DNA of 64,000 nucleotides. Origin: Bacteroidales bacterium. GTDB taxonomy: Bacteria > Bacteroidota > Bacteroidia > Bacteroidales > UBA932. Made by a program: the position numbers and the translations under genes. The DNA is taken from NCBI GenBank assembly GCA_024693285.1, contig JAILLE010000022.1:1-64000 (forward strand), in the 5' to 3' direction. The notes under the pieces were generated by a model that was given only the letters and a program-made list of their open reading frames with translations, searched no databases and was not told the origin of the DNA. Below are positions 40,962-49,909 of this stretch, one piece after another. Position 1 is the first letter of the stretch, and each line of letters begins with the position of its first letter.

Positions 40962-43487
40962 ATGAACCGTCGCCTGGCATTCTTTATCGCCTTGCTGGCT
41001 ATCCTGGTCTCCTGCTCGTCTTCAAGACAGGCGGGAGACCATGGGAATAGCGGCCTTGCTCTCACCAGTGTCGAGGACCTCGTGTGGGATTCGACCGTGC
41101 TCCCGCCATCTCCTTCGGATACCGCTGGTAATCTTGGCCTTGCCGGGGTCTACTCCGGAATGATAGGTGACCGCCTTGTGGTCGCCGGGGGAGCGAATTT
41201 CCCGGATGGTCTTCCTTCAGTTGGTGGGCCTAAGGTCTGGTACTCAGATGTTTACGTCCAGGATCCAGAAGCCGGTTGGCGTTGTTGGCCGGGGATATTA
41301 GGGAAGGAATCCGCTTACGGAGTCACTGTTCCTTACAATGGGGGATTGCTCCTGATTGGTGGATGCCGAGCCGAGGAGTGCCTGTCCGAGATTCGTTTTT
41401 TGAAGTTGGATCCGGACGGCAAGCCGGTTGTTGAGGATTGGGGTACCCTTCCGCTCCCGCTTTCCAATATGGCGGGTGGGCAGATTGGCTCCCAAGTCTA
41501 TCTCGCGGGCGGAGTATCCTCAATGGGACCTGATCAGGAGGCGTTGGACGTGTTCCTCTGCCTCGACTTGCGGACTCGACAGACTAAGAATCTCCCTTGG
41601 CCGGATGCTCCGGCGAGGGCTTTCGCGGTCGGGGTGGTCCAGAGCGACGGGCTGGACAATTGCTTTTATCTTTTCAGCGGAAGGAATTACCGAGGGGATT
41701 CTCCCTGGCAAGTCCTTGACGACGGATGGGCCTGGAATCCCCGTCTGGGAGAGTGGAAGACTGTGAAGGGTGAATTCCCGGTCATGGCCGGTTGCGCTGT
41801 CCCGTTCGGCACGAACCATATCCTTTTCGCTGGGGGTAGAAGTGAGAATCAGGCCATTTCCGATAATGTTCTAAGACTTTATCATACAGTTACTTCCACT
41901 ATGTTGACCGTGCCAGTGGAAGATCATGTGCTGCCTGTCACTACCAATATCCTGCGGGATGGTGACTCATTCATCATCTGCAGTGGCGAGGTGGCGCCGG
42001 GAGTGCGTACTCCAGTCATCTTACGGGGAGAGATCAGAAGCCATATCAGAAGGATGGGGTGGCTGGATATCGTGGTGATATTCCTATATTTCGCCGTCCT
42101 CGCCTGGATGGGTTGGTTCTTCTCAAAACGGCAGAAAAGCACTGATGACTATTTCAAAGGCGGCGGGAGGATTCCTTGGCCGATAGTCGGCTTGAGCATA
42201 TTCGGAACGACTTTGTCCGCCATCACTTTCATGTCCATTCCGGCGAAGACTTATGCCACTGATTGGAGCTATCTCCTTTTCAATTTCGGGATCGTGCTGG
42301 TGGTGCCGTTCATAACTCTTCTTTTCATCCCTAAGTTCAGGAGTCTCGGTGTCACCACTGCCTACGAATATCTTGAAAAGCGTTTCAGCCCCTTCGTCAG
42401 AGTCCTTTGCAGCCTGTCGTTCATCCTATACCAAGTCGGTAGGATGGGTGTCGTGTTGCTGCTTCCCTCCATCGCCCTGAATATCGTGACGGGGTTCGAT
42501 ATCTTCGCTTGTATAGCGTTGATGGGTGTGCTTGCGCTCGTGTACACATATATGGGAGGAATCGAGGCCGTTGCCTGGACAGATGCTCTTCAGGTTGTGG
42601 TACTGATCGGAGCCGCACTCGCGGTCGTATTCAGCATCGTGGGAGCCACACCTGGTTCATTCCCGGCCCTTGTCTCGACAGCGGCCACCGACGGGAAGTT
42701 CTATCTCGGATCGCTTCATTTCGACCTTAGGCAAACTACAGTCTGGACAGTGTTGATAGCCACTGTGTTCACGAATATCACCACCTATGGGACTGACCAG
42801 ACTGTCGTTCAGCGGTACTTGACCACCAGCACCGAGAAACAGGCACGTAAGAGTGTCTATACCAACGCCTTCCTGAGCGTGCCGGCTACATTGCTCTTCT
42901 TCTTTGTGGGCACGGCTATATATGTTTTCTTCAAGATGCACCCTTCGGAATTGAGCATGGGTGTAAACGATCCTGACGCCATTCTTCCATGGTATGTCAG
43001 CCTCCATATCCCTACTGGTGCGCTTGGCCTGGTTATCGCTGGCATCTTCGCCGCCGCGATGTCGACTTTGAGCGCGTCTATGAACTCCGCCGCGACCGCC
43101 TACGTGACCGATATCCATTCCAAACTAAAGAAAGGAGCTGCCTCACTTAAAACCGCCAAGACCGCCACTCTCTTGATTGGAGCGATCGGCATCTGTTTCG
43201 CCTTGATGATGGCGACCTGGGATGTGAAATCTCTCTGGGATGAGTTCTCAAAGATCCTCGGCATTTTGCTCGGAGGACTCGGAGGGCTTTTCCTACTCGG
43301 TTTCCTCTGCCCGAAGGCCAATTCGACAGGGGCTGTCGCCGGACTTCTGGCCGGCGTGGCCGTACAATTGGTTGTCACACGGTTCCAGATGGTTCATCTG
43401 CTCCTTTACTCTTCCGTAGGGTTTGTGACATGCTTTGTCATAGGCTTGGTGGTCAGCCTCATATTCCCTCGGAAGGGCAATGGCTAA
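40962..43487 (+). CDS. Fusion: Kelch mutarotase (NanM-like) + sodium/solute symporter
   Basis: 841 residues. Lipoprotein-like signal (about 1-19, LVSC), then a six-bladed Kelch propeller (about 40-350: LAGVYSGMIGDRLVVAGGANFPDG, GLLLIGG, QVYLAGGVSS, FYLFSGRNY, ILFAGGRS) as in sialic acid mutarotase NanM. From about residue 362 there are about 13 membrane helices of the SSS family (YFKGGGRIPWPIVGLSIFGTT, and NITTYGTDQTVVQRYLTT). The propeller would face the periplasm next to the transporter mouth and could convert alpha- to beta-sialic acid (or scan it) before uptake. This coupling is inferred from fusion and neighbourhood; the transported sugar is not proven. Confidence 0.85.
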   Translation: MNRRLAFFIALLAILVSCSSSRQAGDHGNSGLALTSVEDLVWDSTVLPPSPSDTAGNLGLAGVYSGMIGDRLVVAGGANFPDGLPSVGGPKVWYSDVYVQDPEAGWRCWPGILGKESAYGVTVPYNGGLLLIGGCRAEECLSEIRFLKLDPDGKPVVEDWGTLPLPLSNMAGGQIGSQVYLAGGVSSMGPDQEALDVFLCLDLRTRQTKNLPWPDAPARAFAVGVVQSDGLDNCFYLFSGRNYRGDSPWQVLDDGWAWNPRLGEWKTVKGEFPVMAGCAVPFGTNHILFAGGRSENQAISDNVLRLYHTVTSTMLTVPVEDHVLPVTTNILRDGDSFIICSGEVAPGVRTPVILRGEIRSHIRRMGWLDIVVIFLYFAVLAWMGWFFSKRQKSTDDYFKGGGRIPWPIVGLSIFGTTLSAITFMSIPAKTYATDWSYLLFNFGIVLVVPFITLLFIPKFRSLGVTTAYEYLEKRFSPFVRVLCSLSFILYQVGRMGVVLLLPSIALNIVTGFDIFACIALMGVLALVYTYMGGIEAVAWTDALQVVVLIGAALAVVFSIVGATPGSFPALVSTAATDGKFYLGSLHFDLRQTTVWTVLIATVFTNITTYGTDQTVVQRYLTTSTEKQARKSVYTNAFLSVPATLLFFFVGTAIYVFFKMHPSELSMGVNDPDAILPWYVSLHIPTGALGLVIAGIFAAAMSTLSASMNSAATAYVTDIHSKLKKGAASLKTAKTATLLIGAIGICFALMMATWDVKSLWDEFSKILGILLGGLGGLFLLGFLCPKANSTGAVAGLLAGVAVQLVVTRFQMVHLLLYSSVGFVTCFVIGLVVSLIFPRKGNG

Positions 43488-43502
43488 GCGGCTTTTTTTT
43501 CT

Positions 43503-43510
43503 TATATTCG
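43503..43510 (+). promoter_or_regulatory. -7 element before the DUF4290 gene
   Basis: TATATTCG, seven of eight to TAnnTTTG, 13 bases before the ATG at 43524, in the only gap of the region. No clear -33 box. Confidence 0.4.
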
Positions 43511-43523
43511 CGGAATAGACTAT

Positions 43524-44192
43524 ATGTGTATGGAAGCTAACGAAAACTCTATAAAGCTTTATTACAATACCGAGAGGGAGAAACTCCAGATGCCCGAGTA
43601 TGGCCGTAATGTGCTGATCATGGTCGAGCAGCTGAGGGCTATCCCTGACAAGGCCAAGCGCAGTGAGCAGGCAAGGGCCGTGGTGAAGGTCATGGAGACC
43701 TTGAACCCGCAGGTCCATCAGCAGGAAAATTATGAGCAAAAGCTCTGGGATCATCTTTACATGATCGCCGGTTACGACCTTGACATCGATTCCCCTTATC
43801 CTGCCCCTCTACCTGAGGCGAAGGCCGCCCGTCCTATGGTCATCCCTCTGGATAAGGCTCCCGTGAAAGCCAACCACTATGGCCGCAATATAGAGAGCAT
43901 AATCGACCTTATCGCCGGAGAACCGGAAGGAGAGGTCAAGACCGCTATGATCCGCTCCCTGGCCATTTACATGCGCCAGCAGTATCTGATTTGGAACAAG
44001 GACAGCGTCGCTGACGAGACGATATTCTCGGACATAGAGAAACTATCTGATTATAGGATAAAGGTTCCTGAGGGGATTGAGTTGGGCAAGGTGTCTGGTG
44101 ACTCCAATTTCAACCGTCCCGGCCTCAATCTCGGCATGAACGGGCAGAACCGCAAGGGTGGTAAGAAAAACAACAGGAAAAACAGGAAATAG
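43524..44192 (+). CDS. DUF4290 protein
   Basis: 222 residues, soluble. Recognised by KLYYNTEREKLQMPEYGRNV at the start, ARPMVIPLDKAPVKANHYGRN in the middle, and a long basic tail (NRKGGKKNNRKNRK). A Bacteroidota-only family of unknown function; the tail suggests nucleic acid or ribosome contact (inference). A second ATG two codons downstream is equally possible. ftsK begins 2 bases after its stop, so it is transcribed with the DNA translocase. Confidence 0.8.
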   Translation: MCMEANENSIKLYYNTEREKLQMPEYGRNVLIMVEQLRAIPDKAKRSEQARAVVKVMETLNPQVHQQENYEQKLWDHLYMIAGYDLDIDSPYPAPLPEAKAARPMVIPLDKAPVKANHYGRNIESIIDLIAGEPEGEVKTAMIRSLAIYMRQQYLIWNKDSVADETIFSDIEKLSDYRIKVPEGIELGKVSGDSNFNRPGLNLGMNGQNRKGGKKNNRKNRK

Positions 44193-44194
44193 CT

Positions 44195-46642
44195 ATGCGC
44201 AGGTTGTGGAGAGACATGGATGATGACGACAAGGCGAGACTGGTAAAGACAACCGGCTTCATCGTGGCGGCATTCACGCTGTTCACTCTTCTCGCCACTC
44301 TGTCCTATTTCTTCACATGGAAGGTGGATCAGAGCGCCCTGGCCGCTCCTGTCGCTGACAAATCTGTGAAAATCAGCAATTTCGCAGGTAAGTTAGGCTA
44401 TAAATGGGCCAATCTTCTGGTTCGTGAGTGGTTCGGTCTCGGCAGCCTAGCGTTGGTGCTGATCCTTTTTGCCGTTTCGGCTCGTCTGCTCCTACAAAGG
44501 TGGCATTACTCGATGACCAGGACAATTCTTCTGACCGTCTCTGGAGCCCTTGTGACGTCGTTCCTGCTGGCGTTCATCTCTGATTTGGCTGGTTGGGGCA
44601 ATGTGTTTGGCGGGGGACTCGGGGGTGAGTGCGGAGAGACTGTGGTCAGCTGGTCCCGAAACCTTTTCGGATCCATTATCACCGCCATATTGCTTCTGCT
44701 TCTTCTCGCCCTGTGGCTTTTCTTCGCCAGCGACAAGTTCAGGGATTGGCTTGATTCTTTGGGGCAGGTCAAAGAGCCGGAGAATCCGGTAATTGTTGGG
44801 CCGGTCTCGCCAATGCCCATCGAGAGTATTCAGACTCGGCGTGATGATGTTATTGAGCCGGTCTCGCCACTGCCCATCGGCCGTACTCGGCCGCAGCGAA
44901 GCGAGGACGGACTCGGCCGAGGGCAGGTGGCGGACCGGCCCGAAGATAAAACACCCGAAGATAAAAAGTCCGAAGTGATTATTCCGGATGAAAATACGAC
45001 GGAGATTAAGCATGATGATAAGCCTTTGGAGATAATCAAGGGGGAGGAACTGTCTACCGAGATTACGCAGGAACTGGAACCGATCAATGTCCGGGACGAG
45101 CTTCCCAGATATGAGTTCCCTTCGCTGGAGTTGCTTGAGGAATATTCAACAGGCCGCCACGAGGTATCAGAGGAAGAGTTGGCCAGAAACAACAACAAGA
45201 TCCGGGCGACCCTCGAGAATTACCGTATCCAGATCAACGACGTCAAGGCAATCGTCGGACCGACTGTGACCTTGTATAAAGTCTATCCCGCTCCGGGAGT
45301 CAAGATCGCCGAGATAAAGAAACTGCAGGAGGATATCGGTATGTACCTCCACGCCAGGGGAGTCCGTGTCGTGACACTGACTGACTCGGTGGGTATTGAG
45401 GTGGCGAATGACAAGCCTTCCATAGTGCCGATGCGCGCTGTCCTCAATGACAACGCTTTCAGGGAGAGCAAGGCGGAACTGCCTATCGCTATAGGTTACA
45501 CAATCCATCAGAAAGTCAAGGTCTTTGACTTGGCTGACGCTCCCCATCTGCTTGTCGCGGGTGCCACAAAACAGGGTAAGTCTGTAGGCCTGAATGCGAT
45601 GGTTGCATCGCTGTTATATTCAAAGCATCCTTCGGAGCTTAAGTTTGTCTTCATTGATCCGAAGATGGTCGAGTTCTCGCACTATGGCCGTCTGCTGCAT
45701 CATTATCTGGCGGTCATGCCTTGCAATGATGAGCGGGACGAGCAGGAGAACGCCATCGTCAAGAAATCCGATAAGGCTGAGAAGGTCCTGAAGGCTCTCG
45801 TGGCCGAGATGGAGCAGCGCTATGAATTGCTTAGCAAGGCTTATGTGCCTAATATCAAGCAATATAACGAGAAATTCAAGGAGCGCCATCTTCTTCCTAC
45901 GGATGGCCACAGGTTCCTTCCTTATATCGTGACGATTGTTGATGAGTACGCCGATCTTACAATGTCTGTCGGCGGTGGTGGAGACGCCAAGGCGATGGCC
46001 AGAAGCATCTCTACATCCATCATCCGACTCGCCCAGAAGGGTAGGGCAGCGGGTATTCATATTGTACTGGCGACCCAAAGGCCTTCTGTTGACGTCATCA
46101 CCGGTCTGATCAAAGCCAACTTCCCGACCAGAATCGCCTTCAGGGTAATCTCCAGGATAGATTCCTCCACGATTCTCGATTCTCCTGGCGCCGAGAAACT
46201 GATCGGTAGGGGCGACATGCTCTATTATGCCGGGGTCGAGATGGAAAGGGTCCAGTGCGCCCTGATTGATAGTGATGAGATCAGCAAGCTGACCGACTTC
46301 ATAGGTGCCCAGCAAGGCTATAAGAAGAGCTACAACACTCCATATTACCTTCCTGATGTCGAAGAATCCACCGAGGAAGGATCAGGCGGTCTGGTTGATA
46401 TGAAGAATCTTGACGAGCGCTTCGAAGAGGCTGCAAGGATGATCGTCATCAACCAGAGGGGCTCCACTTCCGATCTCCAGAGACGTTTGGGAATGGGTTA
46501 TGCCAAGGCTGGGCGAGTTATGGACCAGCTCGAGGCGGCTGGCGTCGTTGGACCTCAGTCTGGATCCAAACCTCGTGAGGTCCTTATCGGTAGCCTGGAT
46601 GAGCTGGAGAAGGTTCTAGAGTCCTTCAGGAACCAGCAGTAG
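44195..46642 (+). CDS. ftsK: FtsK/SpoIIIE DNA translocase
   Basis: 815 residues. Four N-terminal membrane helices (to about residue 180), an acidic variable linker (about 190-305), and the motor: alpha/beta domains with Walker A GATKQGKSVG (about 455-464), FIDPKMVEFSHYGRL, Walker B-type TIVDEYADLTM, and LATQRPSVDVITGLIKANFPTRIAF. The C-terminal winged-helix gamma domain (TSDLQRRLGMGYAKAGRVMDQLEAAGVV) reads KOPS-type sites. It pumps chromosome ends through the septum and activates XerCD. The linker contains an 83-base foldback element and a partial duplication (listed separately) that remain in frame. Confidence 0.95.
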   Translation: MRRLWRDMDDDDKARLVKTTGFIVAAFTLFTLLATLSYFFTWKVDQSALAAPVADKSVKISNFAGKLGYKWANLLVREWFGLGSLALVLILFAVSARLLLQRWHYSMTRTILLTVSGALVTSFLLAFISDLAGWGNVFGGGLGGECGETVVSWSRNLFGSIITAILLLLLLALWLFFASDKFRDWLDSLGQVKEPENPVIVGPVSPMPIESIQTRRDDVIEPVSPLPIGRTRPQRSEDGLGRGQVADRPEDKTPEDKKSEVIIPDENTTEIKHDDKPLEIIKGEELSTEITQELEPINVRDELPRYEFPSLELLEEYSTGRHEVSEEELARNNNKIRATLENYRIQINDVKAIVGPTVTLYKVYPAPGVKIAEIKKLQEDIGMYLHARGVRVVTLTDSVGIEVANDKPSIVPMRAVLNDNAFRESKAELPIAIGYTIHQKVKVFDLADAPHLLVAGATKQGKSVGLNAMVASLLYSKHPSELKFVFIDPKMVEFSHYGRLLHHYLAVMPCNDERDEQENAIVKKSDKAEKVLKALVAEMEQRYELLSKAYVPNIKQYNEKFKERHLLPTDGHRFLPYIVTIVDEYADLTMSVGGGGDAKAMARSISTSIIRLAQKGRAAGIHIVLATQRPSVDVITGLIKANFPTRIAFRVISRIDSSTILDSPGAEKLIGRGDMLYYAGVEMERVQCALIDSDEISKLTDFIGAQQGYKKSYNTPYYLPDVEESTEEGSGGLVDMKNLDERFEEAARMIVINQRGSTSDLQRRLGMGYAKAGRVMDQLEAAGVVGPQSGSKPREVLIGSLDELEKVLESFRNQQ
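44800..44822 (+). repeat. Direct repeat of the foldback left arm in ftsK
   Basis: 23 bases beginning GCCGGTCTCGCCA, repeated at 44857-44879 with one change (22 of 23). It lies 57 bases upstream of the matching arm of the foldback element and is itself in frame (GPVSPMPI versus EPVSPLPI in the protein). Confidence 0.8.
44857..44939 (+). repeat. Foldback element inside ftsK, core shared with truB
   Basis: 83 bases. Left arm 44857-44883 and right arm 44914-44939 are inverted repeats with about 25 pairs and only single-base bulges. Between them, 44879-44912 matches 50180-50213 in truB at 31 of 34 bases, including the invariant GCCGCAGCGAAGCGAG; the core boundaries slightly overlap the arms. No T-run follows, so it is not a terminator. 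It encodes about residues 222-249 of the FtsK linker. The arm sequences differ between the two copies but are complementary within each. Confidence 0.85.
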
Positions 46643-46678
46643 GCTTCTGGCACAACTTGTGCAATCTTGTGTTTTATC

Positions 46679-47326
46679 ATGAGAAAGACCATCATCATAC
46701 TGGCCGCGTTACTGGCCGCATCTGTATGCGCGGATGCCAAGAGCAAGATCCTTGAGAGGTTTATCGACAAGGTCTCGTCCTCGCTTGTGTCGTTTGATTA
46801 TTCCTTCTCTCTTCAATCCTCGAAATCCAAGGCCAAGATGACTGGGGAAGGGAATGTCAAGATACAGGGGAACTCTTTCATGCTGGAGGGCAACGGGCTC
46901 GAGGTCTGGTGCGATGGTTCCACCCGCTGGACTGTTGATCGTATGTCAGAAGAGGCTCTCGTTGAATATGTTGACGATTCCGCTGACAGCTACGCCACTA
47001 ATCCGGCCTTGATGATATCCGCTGTGGACTCCGCTTTTACTGAGGTCTCCTCGGGAGCCTCCAAGTTCCAAGGCAAGGTGGCAGACGTGTCTGTCTTGTC
47101 ACCGATAGTCAAGGGGAAGTATTCGATGGACATCTCCCAGCTCAAACTGTTCTTCAAGACTGGCACGGCCGAATTGATCGGCGCCGAGGTGAAGCTGAAT
47201 GACGGTTCGGTCTCCGAGTTCGTCATCAAGAATCTCTCATATTCGGACAAGACCGAAAAGAAAGAGTCTTTCCGTTTTGACGAAAAGACCCTCGATAATT
47301 CTTATGTTATCACTGATTTGAGGTAA
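46679..47326 (+). CDS. LolA-like outer-membrane lipoprotein carrier protein
   Basis: 215 residues from the ATG at 46679; the in-frame TTG upstream is rejected. Signal peptide (MRKTIIILAALLAASVCADA). The body has the LolA-type half-barrel pattern: KILERFIDKVSSSLVSFDYSFSL, GEGNVKIQGNSFMLEGNGLEVWCDGSTRW. Probably the periplasmic shuttle for lipoproteins, or a related LolA-fold protein; sequence reading cannot separate these. It follows ftsK by 36 bases and converges on the next gene. Confidence 0.75.
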   Translation: MRKTIIILAALLAASVCADAKSKILERFIDKVSSSLVSFDYSFSLQSSKSKAKMTGEGNVKIQGNSFMLEGNGLEVWCDGSTRWTVDRMSEEALVEYVDDSADSYATNPALMISAVDSAFTEVSSGASKFQGKVADVSVLSPIVKGKYSMDISQLKLFFKTGTAELIGAEVKLNDGSVSEFVIKNLSYSDKTEKKESFRFDEKTLDNSYVITDLR

Positions 47327-47337
47327 CTCCTTTTTTA

Positions 47338-48324
47338 TCAGTCTTTGACACATCTGACGGAGGCGAGGAAAGATCCCTTGTCTCCGTTTGAGCAGAATAT
47401 GTCGTTCTTGGAGACGAAGATGTAGCGATACAATCCGTTCTCACCGTTTTCGTCAGAAGTCCAGAAAGCGGCATATTCATTGATTCCCACATATTTCCGT
47501 GTTCCTTCCTGGTCAATCGCATAGCCAATCGGCATCGCTGAGAACTTGGCCTTGTTAGTGATTTTAACATCCGGCCAGAAAGTCCACATTTTGAATCCGT
47601 TGAAGTGAGCATCAGTCATTAAGGGACCCGCCGCACCCGTGAAAGTCTCTCCTTTTCCGGCGTTCGCTTCGGCAAGGGCCGCGAAATCAGCGTCAGAGGG
47701 TAGATGCCATCCTTCAGGACAGGCTGTCATCGCCTCGTTCCAGGTATACAGCCTTCCGAACACCTGGTCCATTGCCGGACTATTCTCATACGAGGCACCG
47801 GAACCTGAATAATAAAGGTTGTTCTGCATCCAGACATTCCCTCCTGAGGTGGCGAGGTAATAAATTCCACCATCTCTGGAATCAACTAATTTAACAGAGT
47901 CGGACTGGTATCCGGCACCCGTGATAGAGCCATTAAGGGAAGCATCGACTACAGTGAAGCTCTTTTCACAAGTTGAACCGTAGTAATCCTCAGCGAAAGC
48001 ACCGGCTGTGACTGAGTAGGTTCCGATAGCCACGGGGGCTGAAATAGTCCAGGAACCGTCCCCGGGACCGGTCTCTGTCTTCACCGTGTCTTTGGCGGTT
48101 TTCCACGAAGAGAACCAGTAGTATCCCAGATCCCCGGTGGGGTTTTTAACTCCTTGCGGGGTCAGTTTGAGCTCTTGGCCCAAGCTGACGAATTTTGGAA
48201 TGTCGAAGGTGACCGATCCATCGAGATAAGGAAGGCCACTGCTTTCGCCATTGTCTTTATGACAAGAGGTGAGAACCGTCAGTGTGACAGCTGAGAGTAT
48301 GATTAATACGTTCTTAAATTTCAT
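47338..48324 (-). CDS. FISUMP-domain lipoprotein
   Basis: 328 residues from the ATG at 48324 (start of MKFKNVLIILSAVTLTVLTSC, a lipoprotein signal). An Ig/PKD-like N-terminal region (about 30-130) is followed by the Fibrobacter succinogenes major paralogous domain: GNVWMQNNLYY, GRLYTWNEAMTACPEGWHLPSDADF, and AAFWTSDENGENGLYRYIF near the end with final VRCVKD. These surface domains have no known biochemical role. A -7-like GATATTTG lies about 19 bases upstream. Confidence 0.85.
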   Translation of the reverse strand: MKFKNVLIILSAVTLTVLTSCHKDNGESSGLPYLDGSVTFDIPKFVSLGQELKLTPQGVKNPTGDLGYYWFSSWKTAKDTVKTETGPGDGSWTISAPVAIGTYSVTAGAFAEDYYGSTCEKSFTVVDASLNGSITGAGYQSDSVKLVDSRDGGIYYLATSGGNVWMQNNLYYSGSGASYENSPAMDQVFGRLYTWNEAMTACPEGWHLPSDADFAALAEANAGKGETFTGAAGPLMTDAHFNGFKMWTFWPDVKITNKAKFSAMPIGYAIDQEGTRKYVGINEYAAFWTSDENGENGLYRYIFVSKNDIFCSNGDKGSFLASVRCVKD

Positions 48325-48438
48325 CTTATTGTCTTGAACATGCAAATATCGCATAAAAAACGCAAAAACGGTATTCTTTCAACAAAAACCAGTCCATTGA
48401 TGGCGATATTTCTCTCGTAAATGATTATTATTGCAAGG

Positions 48439-49461
48439 ATGAAACGACTTTTTTCAGGATTATTATTTCTCGCGGTTTGCGTTGCCGCCTGTCTATCACT
48501 GGGTTCCTGCTCGAAACAGGAACAGTATATCCAATTGACCGGATACGCTCAAGGTGGCACATATTCAGTGAAATTCAACAAGAAGGGAGTCAAGGTCAGC
48601 CAGGAGAAGATCCAACTGGCGGTTGACTCTATCCTAACTTTGATCGATACCACCTTGTCGGGATATAACAAAGGATCCCAGCTTAGCCGTTTTAACGCGG
48701 GTCTCCTGACGAGCCCGAACGAAATGTTCAAGGATATCTACTCCTTGTCAAGGAAGTTTTATGAGGAGACCGGAGGTGCCTTGGACGTGGCTTCAGCCCC
48801 TCTTTTTGACATTTGGGGCTTCGGATTCACTTCAGACCAGATGCCTTCGAAGGCGACCGTGGATAGCGTTCTGGCTGTCTGTGGGATGGATAATATGACC
48901 CCCGAGATGACCCCGACCGTTCCCGGGATGCGTCCGAAGCTCAATTTCAATGCCATAGCCCAAGGTTACACTTCCGATAAGATCGCTGATTACCTCCACT
49001 CGCTCGGAGTTAAGGACATGTTGGTGGATATAGGCGAGATTTATTGCGAGGGATTTAATCCAAGGGGAGTGCCCTGGTCAATCGGAATTGATCGCCCTTT
49101 TGACGGGAATATGTCTCCTGGCGCCGATTTGGATGGTATTTGGCAAGGAGACGGCAGAGGGTGTGGTGTGGTGACATCGGGCAATTACCGGAAATATTAT
49201 GAGAGGGACGGGAAGAAGTATTCCCACACCATAGACCCCCGTACCGGTTATCCGGTCCAACATAACCTTCTGAGCGCCACCATTGTGGCAAAGGATGCCG
49301 TCACGGCTGATGCCTATGCCACCTATTGTATGGTTATAGGCCTTGATGCCGCCAGGGAGTTTATCAACTCTAAAACAGATGTCGAGGGATATCTGATTTA
49401 TGATGATTCCGGAAATATGACGGAATGGGCTTCTTCTGGCTTCAAACTTGCAGGGAAATAG
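48439..49461 (+). CDS. apbE: FAD:protein FMN transferase ApbE
   Basis: 340 residues from the ATG at 48439, which follows AAGG; an ATG six codons earlier is possible. Lipoprotein signal ending GSC. ApbE signatures: LDTTLSGYNKGSQLSRFN-type segment, GALDVASAPLFDIWGFG (about 113-129), LNFNAIAQGYTSDKIADYL, MLVDIGEIYCEG, and YSHTIDPRTGYPV for Mg-FAD. Acts outside the cytoplasmic membrane and attaches FMN to threonine in targets such as NqrB and NqrC, both encoded at the left edge of the window. The 3' end overlaps the region before the next gene. Confidence 0.94.
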   Translation: MKRLFSGLLFLAVCVAACLSLGSCSKQEQYIQLTGYAQGGTYSVKFNKKGVKVSQEKIQLAVDSILTLIDTTLSGYNKGSQLSRFNAGLLTSPNEMFKDIYSLSRKFYEETGGALDVASAPLFDIWGFGFTSDQMPSKATVDSVLAVCGMDNMTPEMTPTVPGMRPKLNFNAIAQGYTSDKIADYLHSLGVKDMLVDIGEIYCEGFNPRGVPWSIGIDRPFDGNMSPGADLDGIWQGDGRGCGVVTSGNYRKYYERDGKKYSHTIDPRTGYPVQHNLLSATIVAKDAVTADAYATYCMVIGLDAAREFINSKTDVEGYLIYDDSGNMTEWASSGFKLAGK

Positions 49462-49477
49462 CCGGATATCATTGAAG

Positions 49478-49909
49478 ATGAAGATCAGATTTTTCATTTC
49501 TTTTGTTTCAGGCTTGTCCGCTGCCATCCTTGTCTTGACAGGATGCAGCACTATGAGCCGTACAGAGAAGCAACTCGCCAAGGTGGACTCTTATGATGCT
49601 CCTGATATTCCCGCTCCTGGGATGGCACCGCCTCTGCGTCCGGTAGATTCAGGATTGGAATATTCCAGTGATGTTGTTGTAGTCAGCTACGATATAGAGA
49701 TAGGGAAGGATCCCCTTCTGAAGGCGATTCGTAAATATGGAGCTTCAATCATTTACGACTATAGGATAGTCAATGCGATAGCGATCAGGATCCCGGATCC
49801 TTCTAAGATGCAGGAGGCGATTGTCTATTTCGAAAAGGTGAAAGGGGTTCTGCAGGTTTCCAGGGACCGAGTTAATTACCTGGACCGTAGGGTCACACTC
49901 GAGTATTGA
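49478..49909 (+). CDS. Small lipoprotein with an inhibitor I9-like domain
   Basis: 143 residues from the ATG at 49478. Lipoprotein signal (FVSGLSAAILVLTGC). A Pro-rich stretch (PDIPAPGMAPPLRP) leads to a compact alpha/beta domain: DVVVVSYDIEIG, LLKAIRKYGASIIYDYRIVNAIAIRIP, MQEAIVYFEKVKGVLQVSRDRV. The order of strands and helices resembles subtilase propeptide/inhibitor I9 folds; this is a visual inference. Lies 16 bases after apbE and overlaps the truB stop by 17 bases. Confidence 0.6.
   Translation: MKIRFFISFVSGLSAAILVLTGCSTMSRTEKQLAKVDSYDAPDIPAPGMAPPLRPVDSGLEYSSDVVVVSYDIEIGKDPLLKAIRKYGASIIYDYRIVNAIAIRIPDPSKMQEAIVYFEKVKGVLQVSRDRVNYLDRRVTLEY

Noticed and set aside
44857..44939. Foldback in ftsK as a terminator or a small RNA gene
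   Set aside because: No T-run on either side, and it lies inside an intact essential reading frame.
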